A stretch of 64,000 bases of DNA from Campylorhamphus procurvoides. Taxonomy: Eukaryota; Chordata; Aves; Passeriformes; Dendrocolaptidae. Below, in pieces: positions 40,218-53,800 of this stretch; position 1 is the first letter of the stretch, and the number at the start of each line of letters is the position of its first letter. A program made the translations under genes and the position numbers. The notes below the pieces were generated by a model. That model worked only from the letters and a program-made list of their open reading frames with translations. It did no database searches and was not told the origin of the DNA. The stretch is taken from contig WBMV01009271.1 of the NCBI GenBank assembly GCA_013396655.1, forward strand, positions 964,314-1,028,313, read 5' to 3'.

Positions 40218-43200
40218 GGCATCTCAGGGCTGCTTAGACAAAGGAATTATTTCATCACTGCTTGAATGTTCATTGGCAAGAATTAACCAGAAATCAGTAT
40301 TTTCACTGCAGCTTCAGAAGTTATTAAGCAAACTTGGCAATTTAATTGCTACTTGCCAGTTTCCTCTACAAATTCCAGCATACAAATCAAAATCAGTTGG
40401 GCCAGAAATATAATATATCGTAGGAGCAGTTCTAAAATCATTTGAGAAGAGTGATCTGGATAATGGAGGGATATAATAAGAGATTTCTGTGTGTACAAGC
40501 TCTATATGAAATGTGGTTCAATATTTTGAATTCAACAAGTTGCTTAAGACCGTAAATAATTTCAGCTGCAGTCACTTTGATTTCACAAATTAAAATGCTT
40601 CTTTCAACTGGTTTATCTAGTTGACCACCTCCTATGGTCAACTATTTTAAAGGAAGTTGAAATGTCCTGGAAATACACAGCATCCTCTTATCATTATAGA
40701 AGTTCATATGGATTTATTAATAATGTGGCAACAGTAGATCTAATTCATTGTGACTCATATTCTATTTTCTGTAAATGAGGGATTTAGAGTAGTAATTCTG
40801 GTTTTGTCTAGAAAATATTAGAAAATATGTTTTCCTGTTGGTGTTCATTTTCAAACTGCTAATTTCCTTAGATTATTGGAAAATAACAATTAATGACATG
40901 TTAAAATGAAGGCATTAATTGGCTTATACTGTGATACTAAAGATTTCATTTGTTTCTAGTTCATAAAGGTTTAATATATGATACACAGAAGTTTAAGTAG
41001 TAGACATACGAATAGTACATACTACAAAATGCATAAAAGTATGTGAGTAAAAACCATGACTGACAAGAAACCCATTTACCTCCTGCATTCTATTACACTG
41101 AATAACACTTACCAATCCTTCTTCTACCTTTCAGGAATTGTGCACTCCTGAAAAATTAATATGACTAGAATGCATAGCCCAGTAAATAAGCTTTTTGTGC
41201 TATAATTATAACATATTTAAATTTCTCTTTAATTGGTTTTGAATTTTATTATTATTGCATTTTATACTCATGGTATTCTATCACGTATGACTTCATACCA
41301 AACCATGAAGGAAAACAAACTCTGCCTTAACCAGCCAGAGAGATGAGTTAAAACTGCAGCATTTCGGCCTGTGTTCAGTTACCTCAACAGAATTATGCTG
41401 CTATTAAACAAAGTGTTCTCACTTATGTACACAGGCCAATTTTATTGACTGTCAAGTGGAAGCAAACCTCATTACCTATTAATCTTTTATAAACTGCTAC
41501 TAGGGAAACTGTTAAATGAGGGCCAATATATTTTAAAACCAGCTACTAATCTAAGTATATTATATGTAAGTTATATAAGGTATAACAGTTCATGAACTAC
41601 CTTTTTGTCCTGTGCTCAAATTCATGTTCATATTGACACATACATATGTACCCCCACTCAGTGTTTGCATCACCTTCTCTTCTCAGAGTGACCCATCATT
41701 TATGTCATTCATTGAGAATCACACCAGTTGTCCAAAACCACCACAATATCTTTATACAATTCTACAGATTTTAGGGGATTTATCTGATTTTTAAATTGCT
41801 GAAACTTTACAGTGCATAATTCTGATTCAAATAACAGTGACATACAAAGAAAGAAAGAAAGGTAAAATTAAAATTAAGAAAAGTACGTTGTGCTTACTGG
41901 AAAATGTTTTGCTGTTTCAGATGATCAACTGAATGATAGAGGATTACATTCTCTAAATTATTACAGTGGTCACATATACCTAATGTTACCTACTCCAAGG
42001 ATAACCTTAATTTATAAATCCTTTTTCAAAGGCAAAAATATATTCTTTTTTTCTCTCTGAATAAGTCAGTGTTAGATGCTTTCAGACTGGGAATACTACT
42101 TTCTTCACTGCATTCATTTTTGTCCTTGTATACCCTTCAGGTTCCAGACAGATTATGCTTCCATCAGAAAAGGGATTTGATTAATCACCAGATCATATGT
42201 TTTATTCAAAACCAATTCCCTCCATCCTTCATTCAGAGTAAATTAATGAAAAATTCACGTAATTTTTGCAGAATATTTTATTGTCTTTTTTTGTAAAAAA
42301 AAAAAAAAGTTTTGTTTGCAACCTCAGAATAAAATCTAAAAATCAGGAAAGAGAACTACATTTAGGGTCTTGATTTTTGAAGAGTAGATTGAAATTAATC
42401 TACATTTCATCAGATTTTCTTAGTGAATTAAATAACATAAATTAGCCTTCACAGCAAAGCACTTGGGGATTTGAAACATCCCTTACTTGATTTTCCCATC
42501 CCACACAGAACTGTATTTTACTGAACAATCTGTCTATTGGGGTGCAAAGATTACACACTAACAAGCTGGTAAAGCAAAGCATTGAGATTTCAGGTCTTAA
42601 TGTTACAGATGTGCCTGTCTTGTAAGTGCAAAAAGTCTGAATTTGGAATCCTTGGCAAGTTAGGAGAAATACACCATGAGGCAAAAATACTCCTTTGTAG
42701 CCAGGTGTTACTGCTCAGTTCATGTAACATCCTCACTTTTTAATTTAGCAATGTCAAGTGAAGTCACCTACTATAGAGAAAAACTAAATATAACTGCAAA
42801 TATCTAAGAGAAAAAAGTTACTCTTAAATAGAAGCAATGCCTCAGCTTAATTTCTCATAATTTTTCTTGCTGATAAATTATTGAGAAAGTTATTTATTCT
42901 GTCCGGGTTAAACTTTTCTATATCTTGAAGTGAAGAAATTCAATTATATTGAGATATCTGAATCAGTCAGCAGCCTGTCTAAACAGGAGCAAAAAGATGT
43001 CACTACTCTTGATATCCACTTTGAAACTACATATTCCATAATGAACAGAAAACATTTGCGTAGGAGAAAACTGAGGCCATGCCTTATTGAGCCAAGTGTA
43101 CTTGATTCGCTCCGAGGTAGTCAAATAAACCATAGCTTTTAAGATACCTAACGTTGAGATCATCCACAATTTCCTGAGGTGTGTATATGCTAAGTGCTCA

Positions 43201-43716
43201 GGATACAAGGACCACAAAACAAGTTGAACTGCCCAAAGCTACTAGCCTCTTCAAAAAATGTGAAGTATGTTCTTGAGTGGACGGCTAGTTTATTAGAGCA
43301 AAAAAAGGGTGGCTCTTGCACCATGACTAAGACTGAATGTTGTTTGAAAAGCAGTAGATTAAGTATTGCTCATCACAGATGATTTTAAACAAAAGGATTT
43401 TGTTGGGTTACATCATAGTTCTGTTTATCACTTAATTAGAAAACTATTGTTCCTGTATAAAACATTGACATTCATGAGTTAAAAGCGCTTATATGAAACA
43501 TAGGTATTCTTAGAAATTAATGTTTAGCTTCTGTCGACTTTCCTATTGCTGCCTCCCCAACCTGGAATTTTTTGATCCTTTATTGCTGTAACAGATTGTG
43601 CAAAGTTGCTCAATAAGAAAACTTATGTCTAATCCACAGAACAGGAGGAACTGTGATCCCAGGAAGTGGCTTGTTCACATTTGCACAGCTGTGCTTGTGA
43701 GTAAGTTGCATTAATG
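40218..43716. other. gene-free AT-rich sequence
   Basis: No gene is recognised. 41310-41490 is a non-repetitive stretch with balanced composition and homeodomain/SOX-like words (CTGCTATTAAACAAAG, CCTATTAATC) that could be a conserved noncoding element. A (GAAA)n stretch of ~15 bp lies at 41847-41861 and a 13-nt A run at 42296-42308. Confidence 0.6.
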
Positions 43717-43780
43717 TCATAGAATCGTAGAATACCTTGGGTTTGGAAGGGACCCCAAGGTTCATCAAAGTGTCATTCTG
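43717..43780 (-). mobile_element. CR1 LINE, 3'-end fragment, antisense
   Basis: The inverted CR1 terminus TCATAGAATCGTAGAATACC is followed by TTGGGTTTGGAAGGGACC and a CCAAGGTTCATCAAAG block, giving ~64 bp of clear CR1 3' end in reverse orientation. It is truncated just after this block. Confidence 0.93.
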
Positions 43781-46700
43781 CTTTGTCTTAAAATGAGTAT
43801 CAGGTATACCCTTGTGTCTGCTTTTGAATTTAGTCTTTGAAAGTAGAAGAATATAAGCAAATCTTTTGAATATGATCAGAAAATACAGGTCACTAGTGAC
43901 ACTGTATATGTAATAATATTTTTGAAAGTTTTATGGAAGGCTGTAAATTATTTGTCTACATCTGCTGGGCTGGAGCTATTTCCTTGATTGAAATACTGCA
44001 TGGTTAATAAAAGTTACTAGCAAACTTTTTCCTCGCATTACACTGTTATCTTGAGACTGAGAAGAAAAAAAGTTTCTCTTAAACTAGTTATGGATTGCCC
44101 CACCAACAGCTATGGATTGAATGGATTGTTTGATATTATAAGCCAAAACAAGTGGAAAGACACCTTGGTGGGGAAGTATGATATGACAGGCATATCAAAA
44201 GAGCTGATTTCTGGTTTAGGCTTGAAAGATAAGGCCTAGGGGAAGGAGAAAAAGACAGAAGAGTCAGAAGGGAGAAGCAAGCTCTGAGTTTGCTGACAAA
44301 AGAGGGTCATGAAGTTGATTGATTTCAGGAGACAGATGTTTTTCTTTACATTTTAATGTAATTAAATATTATCTGTTATTGATTATTTTTGAATGTATAA
44401 TTTGACCCAAGTGGTTTTTATTATTTCTGCATTTTCTATATTGTTTAAAGACCTTGATATGTGCATTTTTGTAGAGTATGCACTAAAAGAAAGAAAAACA
44501 CTTCTCATATCCTGAGATATATTTTAATTAAAAAAATCTCAATCTACCAAGTTGAAGGGAATCAAAGAAGACTTGTTGGGAAATAGGAGCCTGAAAAGAT
44601 GATATCCAAACCAAGAAATATTAGGTCCCATCTTCCATGATTATTTGTAGAAGCATAGTAGAAAATAAACAACTATTTAACTAAAATTCAATTTAGGTGG
44701 CTGATAATCTTCGGTAAAGGTGTTTTTAAAAATGTGTTTTTAAAATAACACAAGAAGATACAAAACTGTTTATTAACATATCTATGGTTAAAATGAAAGT
44801 TCTGTTTGCAAATACTTTTAAAATGTATCTGCCTCCAAAGTGAAAGAAAAAAAAATTCTTAAAAATACAGATGAATATTTGAGGTCTGTACATTTGAGGG
44901 TTTGCATTGTCACATAGAAAGTATGAAGAGTTTTAAAAATCAAATTTAAAGGTAATTCTAAAATTTAAAATTAAAACCCCCAAATATTGCATTTGGTAAG
45001 TGCCCCAAATCGCTGTGTCAACATTATCATTATCTGGAATCTTATTTGAAAAGAAAATATGAATGAAAACACACTAATTTCACCATAGTCTCATTTAAAT
45101 GTAATTTAATAACATGAGGTATTTCACTTATTGCCATTTATTCACTGCAGTTTTGTTGCTTTAAATGTTCTTCAGCATTTCCAAAACTGATCTAAAGAAA
45201 TCTCTGTGACACTTCTGGCTTGTGTAACAGCAAAAAAGAATAGAAGACTTTAGGGAACCAACACCAAGATGAAGATTTTTAGCTAAATTCGCTGTCATTC
45301 ATGAAGAGACTAGGCATGCAGAGCCAGTCTTGCAGTGTTTCTACAGAGAGAGCTTGTGAATGTCATCCAGCAGTCGTGCTCCAGACTCTAAGTTGGCCTT
45401 TCCACCCTTTGGGGAAGTCACTCTTCTCTTCTGTCAGTACATATTAATAAGATAGAGACAAAAAACAGTAATAGAAATGAACACAGTGCTGACCAATTAG
45501 TAACTTAAGGATAAAATTATAATGTGACGCAAATTCATTCCATCAGTTCTGCCAAATCGTTTTTATCCTTATTGCTACAAATGATATGACCGCAAGTCTC
45601 ATTTTATTATTAAGAGTCGGAATTATGAGCAGCCATAGGCATAGTCTGTTTGGACTAGGTACCAGAGAATATCTCTCTAAACATTGTTAGAATTAGTACC
45701 CCAATAATATAGACCAAAGAAATCAGTTAGTAGAAACTTCCTTCAGAATGTACAAAAGATGTTTTTCTGCAATTACTTCAACACTTTTCTTTAAAAACAA
45801 CCCAAAATTTAAAAACTATTTAATAAAAATTAAACACTTAGTGATTACTCTTCATAAAGCAAAAAGTAAATTTTAATATTTCTTCTATTCCTAGGATGTC
45901 AATTTTGCCTGAGGTTTTAGAACTCAGCAGTAAGGTCTGTCCACCCACTGATTGCCTATCTTTTCTCAAGGACTTAGAAACTATGGCTGTAAATGAGAGG
46001 TTGTTTATTTTTTTGTTGGGTTATGTGGGGTGATGTGTATATGTGTTTAGTGTCTTGTTTTTATGTGAATAAAAGTCCCAAGTCGTGATAAAAAATAAAG
46101 GATTGCCAAATACATATGCTTTTTACTCTTCATTAGTTAAGTTTACATCTTCAACCTTTAAAAAAATCAGTTAGCTAAGAAACAGTTTCAGACAAGGAGA
46201 GATGCTGTTGTTCTCACTGAATTTACAATCAGACTGTATTTGGTTTCATTAATGCAGCATTAGATCCATATTTATCCAGCTGATCAGACAAAAACACACC
46301 CACACACATAACAGGTGAGATGGACAGTAAACTTTCTTGTGTCTGTTAGCAAACCACAGAAAAATGGCACTGCATCAGATCTTTGCTCTCTATCATATGT
46401 ATTTCTGTGTTCACACAGCTTAGCACAACAAGCTCCCTGAGCCATTCACACCAAATGACAAGTCATTCTGCTTAGTAGTAAGAAATGAAGCAATGTTATT
46501 GTTAGTTGAAAATTAAGCTAAAAAACCCCTAGCATTTCAAGCCTGTAGAAGCTGATAAATTGCTTTGATCATGAGTGCTTTTACAATTCTTTAAATCTAA
46601 ACAAGACGTAAAAAAAAATCAAATACTTCTAATTAAAAAAAACCCTGTAATAATATTATCCAACACATCATTTATAAAATGTTAGAATGACTATTTCAAC

Positions 46701-48686
46701 GAAACTGTCCAATCAACACACATGGGAATCATTTCAGTGCTGAGTAGTCTTGAGCAGTGTGTTGAAAACTTTGCCCTGCTGTATTCTGAGATCTCCTCCA
46801 TAAATAATACTCACATTTTATGTAACTGTTATTATACCCTTACTCAAATGCTTACACTCTTTCACTTTGAATAAGTTTCCTAGACCAATCTTCAAATTGT
46901 CACCCATTAATGAAAAGTTGGAAAACTGACATCTTTGAGACTCTAAAAGAAGACAGAAGTTTAGTATTTTCTACAGTTCTAGAAGGAGGGGAAAAAATAA
47001 ATTCATGGGCTTAGTCTGTGTCTGCCTGCAAAGGAGTAGAGAAATGGGAGTTTGCAGGACACTCTTTTCCTTTTTGCACAGTCTTCTCTCCCAAGGGAGA
47101 CTGTGTCAAATTTATCCATGTTGCACAGGCAGGACTAAAACAAGACTCTCAGTAGCTGTGGACTGAAGTACTTTTGACGAACACTGTACTCAGTCAGAAT
47201 GAATTCTAAATACGGCAGCTTGTTATTGTGTTTCTACTGAACACATCTCTCTGATATATAGGAAATATCATTTGGAGTCCAGCAATATTTTGTGTCTTAT
47301 ATTTATGTACACAGTATTACACATATTTATTTTTTAAGGGTGGGTTTCAGAATGCAGCCATAAAACCTCTTCTTCGTGAAAGTTATGGTGGGTTATCTTA
47401 ATAAATTTTCATTTTTAGTTCTCACCTAGTGTTTCACAGATCTTCCCAAAAATAAATGATGTTTTTAAACAAGTAATTCAATTATTTATAAGGGGTCCAT
47501 CTCGTACTTTTCTGAACCAGAATTATTACTTAAAGTATTCTTGACTTCTATTTTTTTTGCATCCTTTCATTTTTCCAGACATTTCAACAGGTCTGTCATT
47601 AAGAGAATGTCAAAGATACCAATCTGGTGGCAAAAAAAGAACCATCTTCATAACACAGGCAAGATACATGCAAGCAGATAACATTATTATGGAAGTTTGC
47701 ATCTGTGCAAGGTAGCAGTTCCCCATTCCACCTAATCCAGAGGTGGAAGTGCTCTGTCTGCACAGCAAGGCAGATGAGCTGCACAAGACACTTCCATGCA
47801 CATCCTTGCATCTTGCCAACCTGTTGACATGCTGGCTGCATGTCAGCCTTGACACCTGTTTAAATATACAACCCAGAAACCCTCATTTCTGGGAAGGAAA
47901 TTTTGAGTATATTTCTGTACTTTTCCCCAGTATTCAGAAACATTTTTAAGGAACTTATTCAAAACTTGAACGAAACATGAAAGAAACCATCTTCATGTAA
48001 GTCTATTTTGATTATTCTCTCAGTAGCTTTGACTCAGCCATCCCACTACACTCCACTCCCACCTTCCTCAAGGGTTTGGTACAATGGGTTTTTTTCCAAA
48101 ATAAATAAGGAAACCACTTTTTACTCCTAACTACTCTTCCAATTCCTTTGTTTCCCTGGTCTTAGTACTGTGTCTTGATTTTCACTGCATGTTCTTCCAG
48201 CCTGTTATCTCCTTGTTTGGAACCATGCTGACTTTTCTCATGGCAATGCTTCTTTGATGTGTACAGTGGAAGTTAATGAGCTCTCCCAGTACATGCTGGT
48301 CTTCTGTGAAATCTTTGTGGAGTACGAGGAAGCTGATTTCACTTAAAAGTTCAGCCACATGGAGAGTGGAAATCTTCTGAAAACGTAAAACAAACATTAT
48401 GTATATGTATTCTTTCTTTCTATTCGTAACCTAGGAAACTGTTATACAGCATTATCTTTTGAAAGTGACATTTGTACGCAAGCAGTTCTGTACAGTATTT
48501 TCTTCTCTGTCACTATCTGAGGCTGACAGAATACACACCTCTAGTCCATGCCAAAGGAACTGAAGTTTTTTTTTCCTTCCAGAAAAGGCATATTTCTTTG
48601 ATTTCACCGTGATCTTCCTTATCTCCTCCTAGCTGTTGTTTTTCCTGGCTTACTTTAGAATAACTGCTACTTTTCATTGTCTGAAA
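43781..48686. other. gene-free AT-rich sequence
   Basis: No gene is recognised. The part at 47600-47880 is slightly GC-richer and has overlapping short frames on both strands without domains. Elsewhere the sequence is AT-rich with short A runs. Confidence 0.65.
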
Positions 48687-48953
48687 CCTTTTACTGGTTA
48701 ACTTTCCTCAGTTCCTGTTTCCCTGCCTTATTCTTGTCTTACCACTGTTTTGTTGCTATGTTTCCTGCTGCTTAGCTTTTCTAGCAGTTGCTTTTCTGGC
48801 TTGTTTTTGTCTCAGTGCTATTTGTGATTTCTCTTAAAAGTCTCCTAATGTTTAACTTTTTCAAGCAGTATTTTCTGAGTTTGTTTTTTCCACTTCTTGC
48901 ATTTGTTGTTAAAAGCCTTCTGCTGTTTGTCTTATTTTAAGTGTTGCTTCTGT
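48687..48953. repeat. degenerate tandem repeat, period ~76 bp
   Basis: Three full units (48687-48763, 48764-48842, 48843-48915) and a partial fourth (48916-48953) can be laid over one another. Each begins with a CCTnCTGnT/CTAATG-like word, continues TTAACTTT or TTAGCTTTTC, then AGCAG or CAG, a TTTTCTGnnTTTGTTTTT-like block and a TTnTTGTnA-type end. The units are T-rich and diverged, so this is an old minisatellite-like array. Weak similarity may extend upstream to ~48627. I do not recognise the family, and chance similarity of T-rich DNA is the main alternative. Confidence 0.55.
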
Positions 48954-50521
48954 AGATCATTCTCTTTTCCCAAACATTCAGTATATTCTATTTTACACCA
49001 CATTCAGGGCTTAATTCAGAGGGATTCTGTATAGCCAGGTTGATCTGAGCATGAATGATCACGTTCACTCCTTACGTGTTTTCTAGCAAGTATATTTTAA
49101 AATAAGATACAAATAACTTCAGGTTAGTTCCCTGCAGTGGAAAATTACATTTCTAAGGCTTTTAGGTTGAGACTAGAAAATAATTTTCCATTGATAGACT
49201 TCTAATCCTTAATAAAGTAGCATGCTTCTTCATTCTCAAATAACATAGGAACTTGTGAGTTTTCATATTTGCAAAATGTTTTATGATATTTACTGGAGTT
49301 ATTAACATCCTGACATCCTGATTCAAGTTTTGGCAATGACCTTTTAAAAGGATGCAACAGTGTGGATCATGCCCAGTCCTCTGTTGGAAGATACCAGAAA
49401 TGAGTCTGGGGATGCTTCAGAAGTCTTTGATGGCTTATGACCCTTTCTAAAACATGATTGCTGGTTCTCATGCCTGCATAGTTGAGCCAATTATGCCCTT
49501 TCAAAAGGGATGAATACCTTCAGGCCTACATGTGAATGTCCAAATACCTCCCCTGGGAGAGAGTTTTACACCTGGGCCAGTTGTGTAAGGACAAAATAAA
49601 AAGCATTCCACCAGAAGCAGCGACTGCTTCTTGTTGGCCTTTTTACTTATTTGGCTCAAGACTCAGCTTATTGCTAAACAAAGGTTGGGTAGTCATGGTC
49701 ATTATCTGGTGTTGAGTGCTCACCCCCTCTACACCTCAGTTGTTTATGTGGATCAGAGGTTTCACCACACACCCAAAACTCTCCTTCTCCCCTTCAGCTG
49801 TGGCTGCAGACCTGACCTCAGCAAAGCACCCTGCTGCTTTTACAAGTGGCGTGAACCTTTAAAGTTTCAGTTTCTCACAGTATAGTTTCTAAATGACACC
49901 CAGTGACCCTGCCTCCAAATTTGTAAAGATACAACTCACTTTTCCTACAGGGACATTCATAGTTCATTAATTTTTTTGTCCCTATGGTGTTGCTCAGTTT
50001 TGATGGCAAAGTCTTCATTTGATCTCCCAAAGAAACCACCTGCAGAGCCTGACATTTCTGGAAGACCAGCAGTAAAGCAAGAAAAGCTCCATAACAGAAG
50101 CAATAGCTTGGATTGCATCATCACAGCTGTAAAGAAGCATCTCTTTTTGATATTTATTTGCTTGTCTGGTTGGTTGGTTTTCTGCAGTTTTTCTCCAAAT
50201 TCCCTGACCCTTCTTTCTTTATCAAAATAGAAAATAGAAAATTGAGGTAGTATTGTGGTAGTGAGGAGGAGAAAGACAGGTGTTCAGGGCAACTACTTCA
50301 TTATTTTTAATTTGATTTCTTTCAAGACAGTCAACTTTTTATTTTTATTCTTTTTTAATTTAAACCCAATATTTTTTCCCCTCGGGAAAAATAATTTTTA
50401 AATAAAAAAATCCCGGCTCATAATAGGAACCCTGCTAACATGCCTGTTCTTTGAAGAAAAACTATATTTATTATACATCTTGAGCCAGTTACACCTTGTG
50501 GAAAGAGAAAGGGAATGGATT
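48954..50521. other. gene-free sequence
   Basis: No gene is recognised. 49500-49870 is moderately GC-richer with an 84-codon frame lacking any domain. 50222-50244 has a short AAAATAG-type duplication. Nothing else is seen. Confidence 0.6.
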
Positions 50522-50865
50522 TCACAGAATCAGAGTATTGTAGAATGGTTTGCGCTGGAAGGGACCTTAAACACCCAGTTCCTACCCTAATGCCAAGGGC
50601 AGGGATGCCTTCCACTTGATCAGATTGCTCAGAGCTCCATCCAACTTGGGGCATCAACAGCACTGGGCAACGTGTTCCATTGTCTCACTACCCTTGCAGT
50701 AAAGAATTCTTTCCTATTACCTAATCTAAATCTACCCTCTTTCAGTTTAAAGACATTACACCTTGTCCTATTACTACATGACCTTGTAAAAAGTCCCTCT
50801 TCTTGTAGCCCCTTTTAGGTATGGGAATGCTGTAACAGGGTCTCTTTGGAGACCTTTCTCAGTAG
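50522..50865 (-). mobile_element. CR1 LINE, ~340-bp 3' portion, antisense
   Basis: The inverted terminus (CACAGAATC..GTAGAATGGTTTG) is followed by the full series of CR1 3' blocks: CTGGAAGGGACCTTAAA, TGCCAAGGGCAGGGATGCC, CCACTTGATCAGATTGCTC, CCATCCAACTTGGGGCATC, CACTGGGCAACGTGTTCCA, AAAGAATTCTTTCCTA, TAAATCTACCCTCTTTCAG, CCTTGTCCTATTACTACATG, TTGTAAAAAGTCCCTCTTC and a GGTCTCTTTGGAGACC end. It is 5'-truncated inside the 3' region, so no catalytic domain is present. The frames crossing it are not functional ORFs. It is the longest and best-preserved repeat copy in the window. Confidence 0.97.
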
Positions 50866-53800
50866 CTTATGATTTACTAATGCAGGAATATAAGAACAAC
50901 TCATTGGTTAAAAAATTCAGGCCTGCCTTCCGAGATACTTGCCTTCCAATTCCAGCAATGTATGCCTGAGGCATTCACAAAGGCTATTTGCATAATCAGT
51001 GTGGCACTGGATCCAACCCATAAAAGAGAGGCTTTTACTCACTTGCGACTAACAGAAGAAATGAATCTACACTTCCAAAGATGAATTCTTTAGCTGTCAA
51101 GATTTTAGACAACATCACAAACAAAATGTGTATATATTTTCTTGACAAAAGCACAACCATACATTCTGATACAGTTATGGCTTGAAAGCATATTCTTAAC
51201 TATTGAAAAGGTCTTTGAATGAGAAAATTGTGAAGCTTTCAGTTTTAATAATGCCCTGGTAAAGAATGAAGCTAGAAAAGAAAATCACTCAAAACCCCTC
51301 ATTTCTTATAGCCCTTAGTGTCAAGGGCATTCATTGTGTTCTTCATAACCACAAACATTGACATCACTGGTATTCCAGATCAACAGTAGTATATTTACTT
51401 GCTATGCTATTTCTTCTCATATGAGTTAAAGCAGTGTGAAAAGGTCATCTAAAGTAAGCTGCTGCAGATGTTGACTACTTTTTTTGGTTTCAGGGAAATA
51501 GAAAAAGTCTATTTTTTTAATCCCATTACTTCAAATGTTTTTCTATTTCTGTACTAAGAAAAAGAATCCAGAGGAAATGAAGCTAAAAGTTATGAGCAGA
51601 GGGAATGAAATTATATAAAAAAGGTCAAGAACCCAAAACCTATGGATTTGGATTTGTAACTGAGTACTCAGTTGCCCTTACTTCCTTTGAAAATATCGCA
51701 TTTCAGTTGCTCTAATACTGGGAATGTCATCAACTTGAACAGAATGATAAATTAGAATGGGTGCAGAAGTTGTAAAAGAAATGGAAGATTAATGGGGTGG
51801 GGCTTAAGAGTTGTCTTGGGGCAGGCAGGGATGGAAATATTTCAACTGTCTAAATTTATGTGTTAGGTTCAAAAATGTTATCCAGCTTATATTTGGTAAC
51901 CTCAGAATTCCTTATTGCTAGTTATCTGCATTTCATTTAGCACTTCTGGTCTGGTCCTGAATGTTCCTGATACCTTTTAACTGCCTCAAGTAATTGGCAG
52001 CAAAAAATAGCAGGTTCAATTTTAAAAAAAATACCTTATAAAAGTCATAGTAAGCCCTGACTTCGAAACCTGACACTTTCTGATGCTTAGCGGAACACAA
52101 CTCAAAACTTGAATGAAATTTGGGCAATAATTTTTTTTTTCATTTTAATTAAAACAAAAAACAAGCAAAAAAACAGGTAAAAAACCAAAACCAAGAAGGA
52201 AGATCAGCAGAAGTAACTTAAAAGTATGAAAGTCCTTTGGTGAAGTTAGCTGATCAGCTAGTGGGCCACCTGGTCGCTTCTCCCCCTTCTGCAGCAACAT
52301 CTTACTCACAGCATGCGATTGTCAAGTCTGGACGTCCTGTCACCTTTCCTGCTGGGTGGCAAGGCACAATTCAAGCTGTCACTGATCTTGTAAAATCAGC
52401 TGCTTCCTCATTTCAGTCACTCATTGATCTGCTTCATTAGAGCACTCTTTGCTAATTTTTTTGTCATTTCAGCTTTTATGATTAGTTCATGCTGAAAACT
52501 AACAGAGCTGTAAGATTCTTAAGCTCTTTCTTCAGCCCTCCATGTCATAGAATCCTCTTAAAATATTTTTTCCTTTCAGTTTCTGGGTTCGGCTTTTCGG
52601 TGTGAGGTTGAGGCTCTAAGACATAACAATTCAGCCTAGGTGTAGACTAACTCTTACAATTTGTTTTCACTGTTTTTGACATGCCTCTTGCCTTCCGTTG
52701 AAATGCTTCCCAAAACCAATCAATTAACAATGTCAAAAGAAGCAGGAGGAATTTCCAAGTTCCATATTTTTGAAGGGGATTGATACAAACTTATCTTACA
52801 GACACCAAGCAACCATAAAAAGTCCAACAGAAGCAGTGATTCCTCAAATCACCTTCAACTGATTTTCACCACATTGATAAGAGCCATTTGGATCATTTAC
52901 GAGTGTTTACAAGTCTTACAAAACTTAAGTTCTAGATTCCGTAGCAATTCAAGCACATCTCACCTAGGGAAGCAATATAAATCAGATTTTATAAACTAAC
53001 TGTTCAATTATTTCTCTGGAAATTTTTATTTCTGGTTTAGACTACTACTTCATCTTCCATTAAATGGATATTTAATATGAAATCCAAACAAGACAGATAA
53101 TGGAAGACAGTTCCCAACTCTTCCATAAGGTCAAGTAGCAAAGCAGCCTCCTGAGATGAGAGACTGTTCCATTTGGTATTAATTTACATTAACTGGAATA
53201 GTTTTAGCAGTAGAATTGCAGTATTAGTGGCAATGATTTCTCAGGAGGTGAGAGACCTGGATTTCTGTATGTCCAGATCATGCAGATTGGCATCTGAAAG
53301 TCATCTGTCATCGTTTCAAGTCAGATTTTCAAGGTCTGAACTATCAGAGGGACTTTTCCCTCAGAAAATTATTTAAATGTTCAGTTTCAGAAGAGCTAAA
53401 TGCTCCTGAGCTAAGTGAGATGTCTTACTGGGTTTGAGATTAGTTTAGCTTTCTAGCTTCTGAAGTTTGTTTATAGATATTTTCTCTCTTCATATACTTT
53501 TTGAGCCTGTCTGTGGGTCTGATTATCAGGAAAGTGACATAAAGCATAGGTATTCCTATGTGAAGCTCCTCTGGGTGTACCGTACCTGTGTATCTTTAAA
53601 ACTCTGACTGTAGTATGTGCCTGCAAGATCTATAGGGATCTTTTGGAATTAATATAAAAGGTTAGGTAAACTGTGGGCTACATTGTTTTCTTCTTGTGAT
53701 TTTAAAAGCTTCCCTCAAGTACAGGCAGTGGGAAATGAAGTTTTATTTTAGAGTGGTAGCTGCCAGGAGCACTTCTGTCAGGAACTTTTTCTTGAGGCAT

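Noticed and set aside
47599..47949. GC-richer segment with overlapping frames on both strands, considered as exon or repeat
   Set aside because: No domain, no repeat signature I can name, and the competing frames argue for chance.
52237..52440. 67-codon frame with mildly protein-like C-terminal part
   Set aside because: It has a TTG start, short length, no known family and an A/C low-complexity tract just upstream. It is insufficient to call an exon or pseudogene.
52546..52570. GTCATAGAATCC word resembling a CR1 terminus
   Set aside because: Followed immediately by unrelated AT-rich sequence with no further CR1 block.
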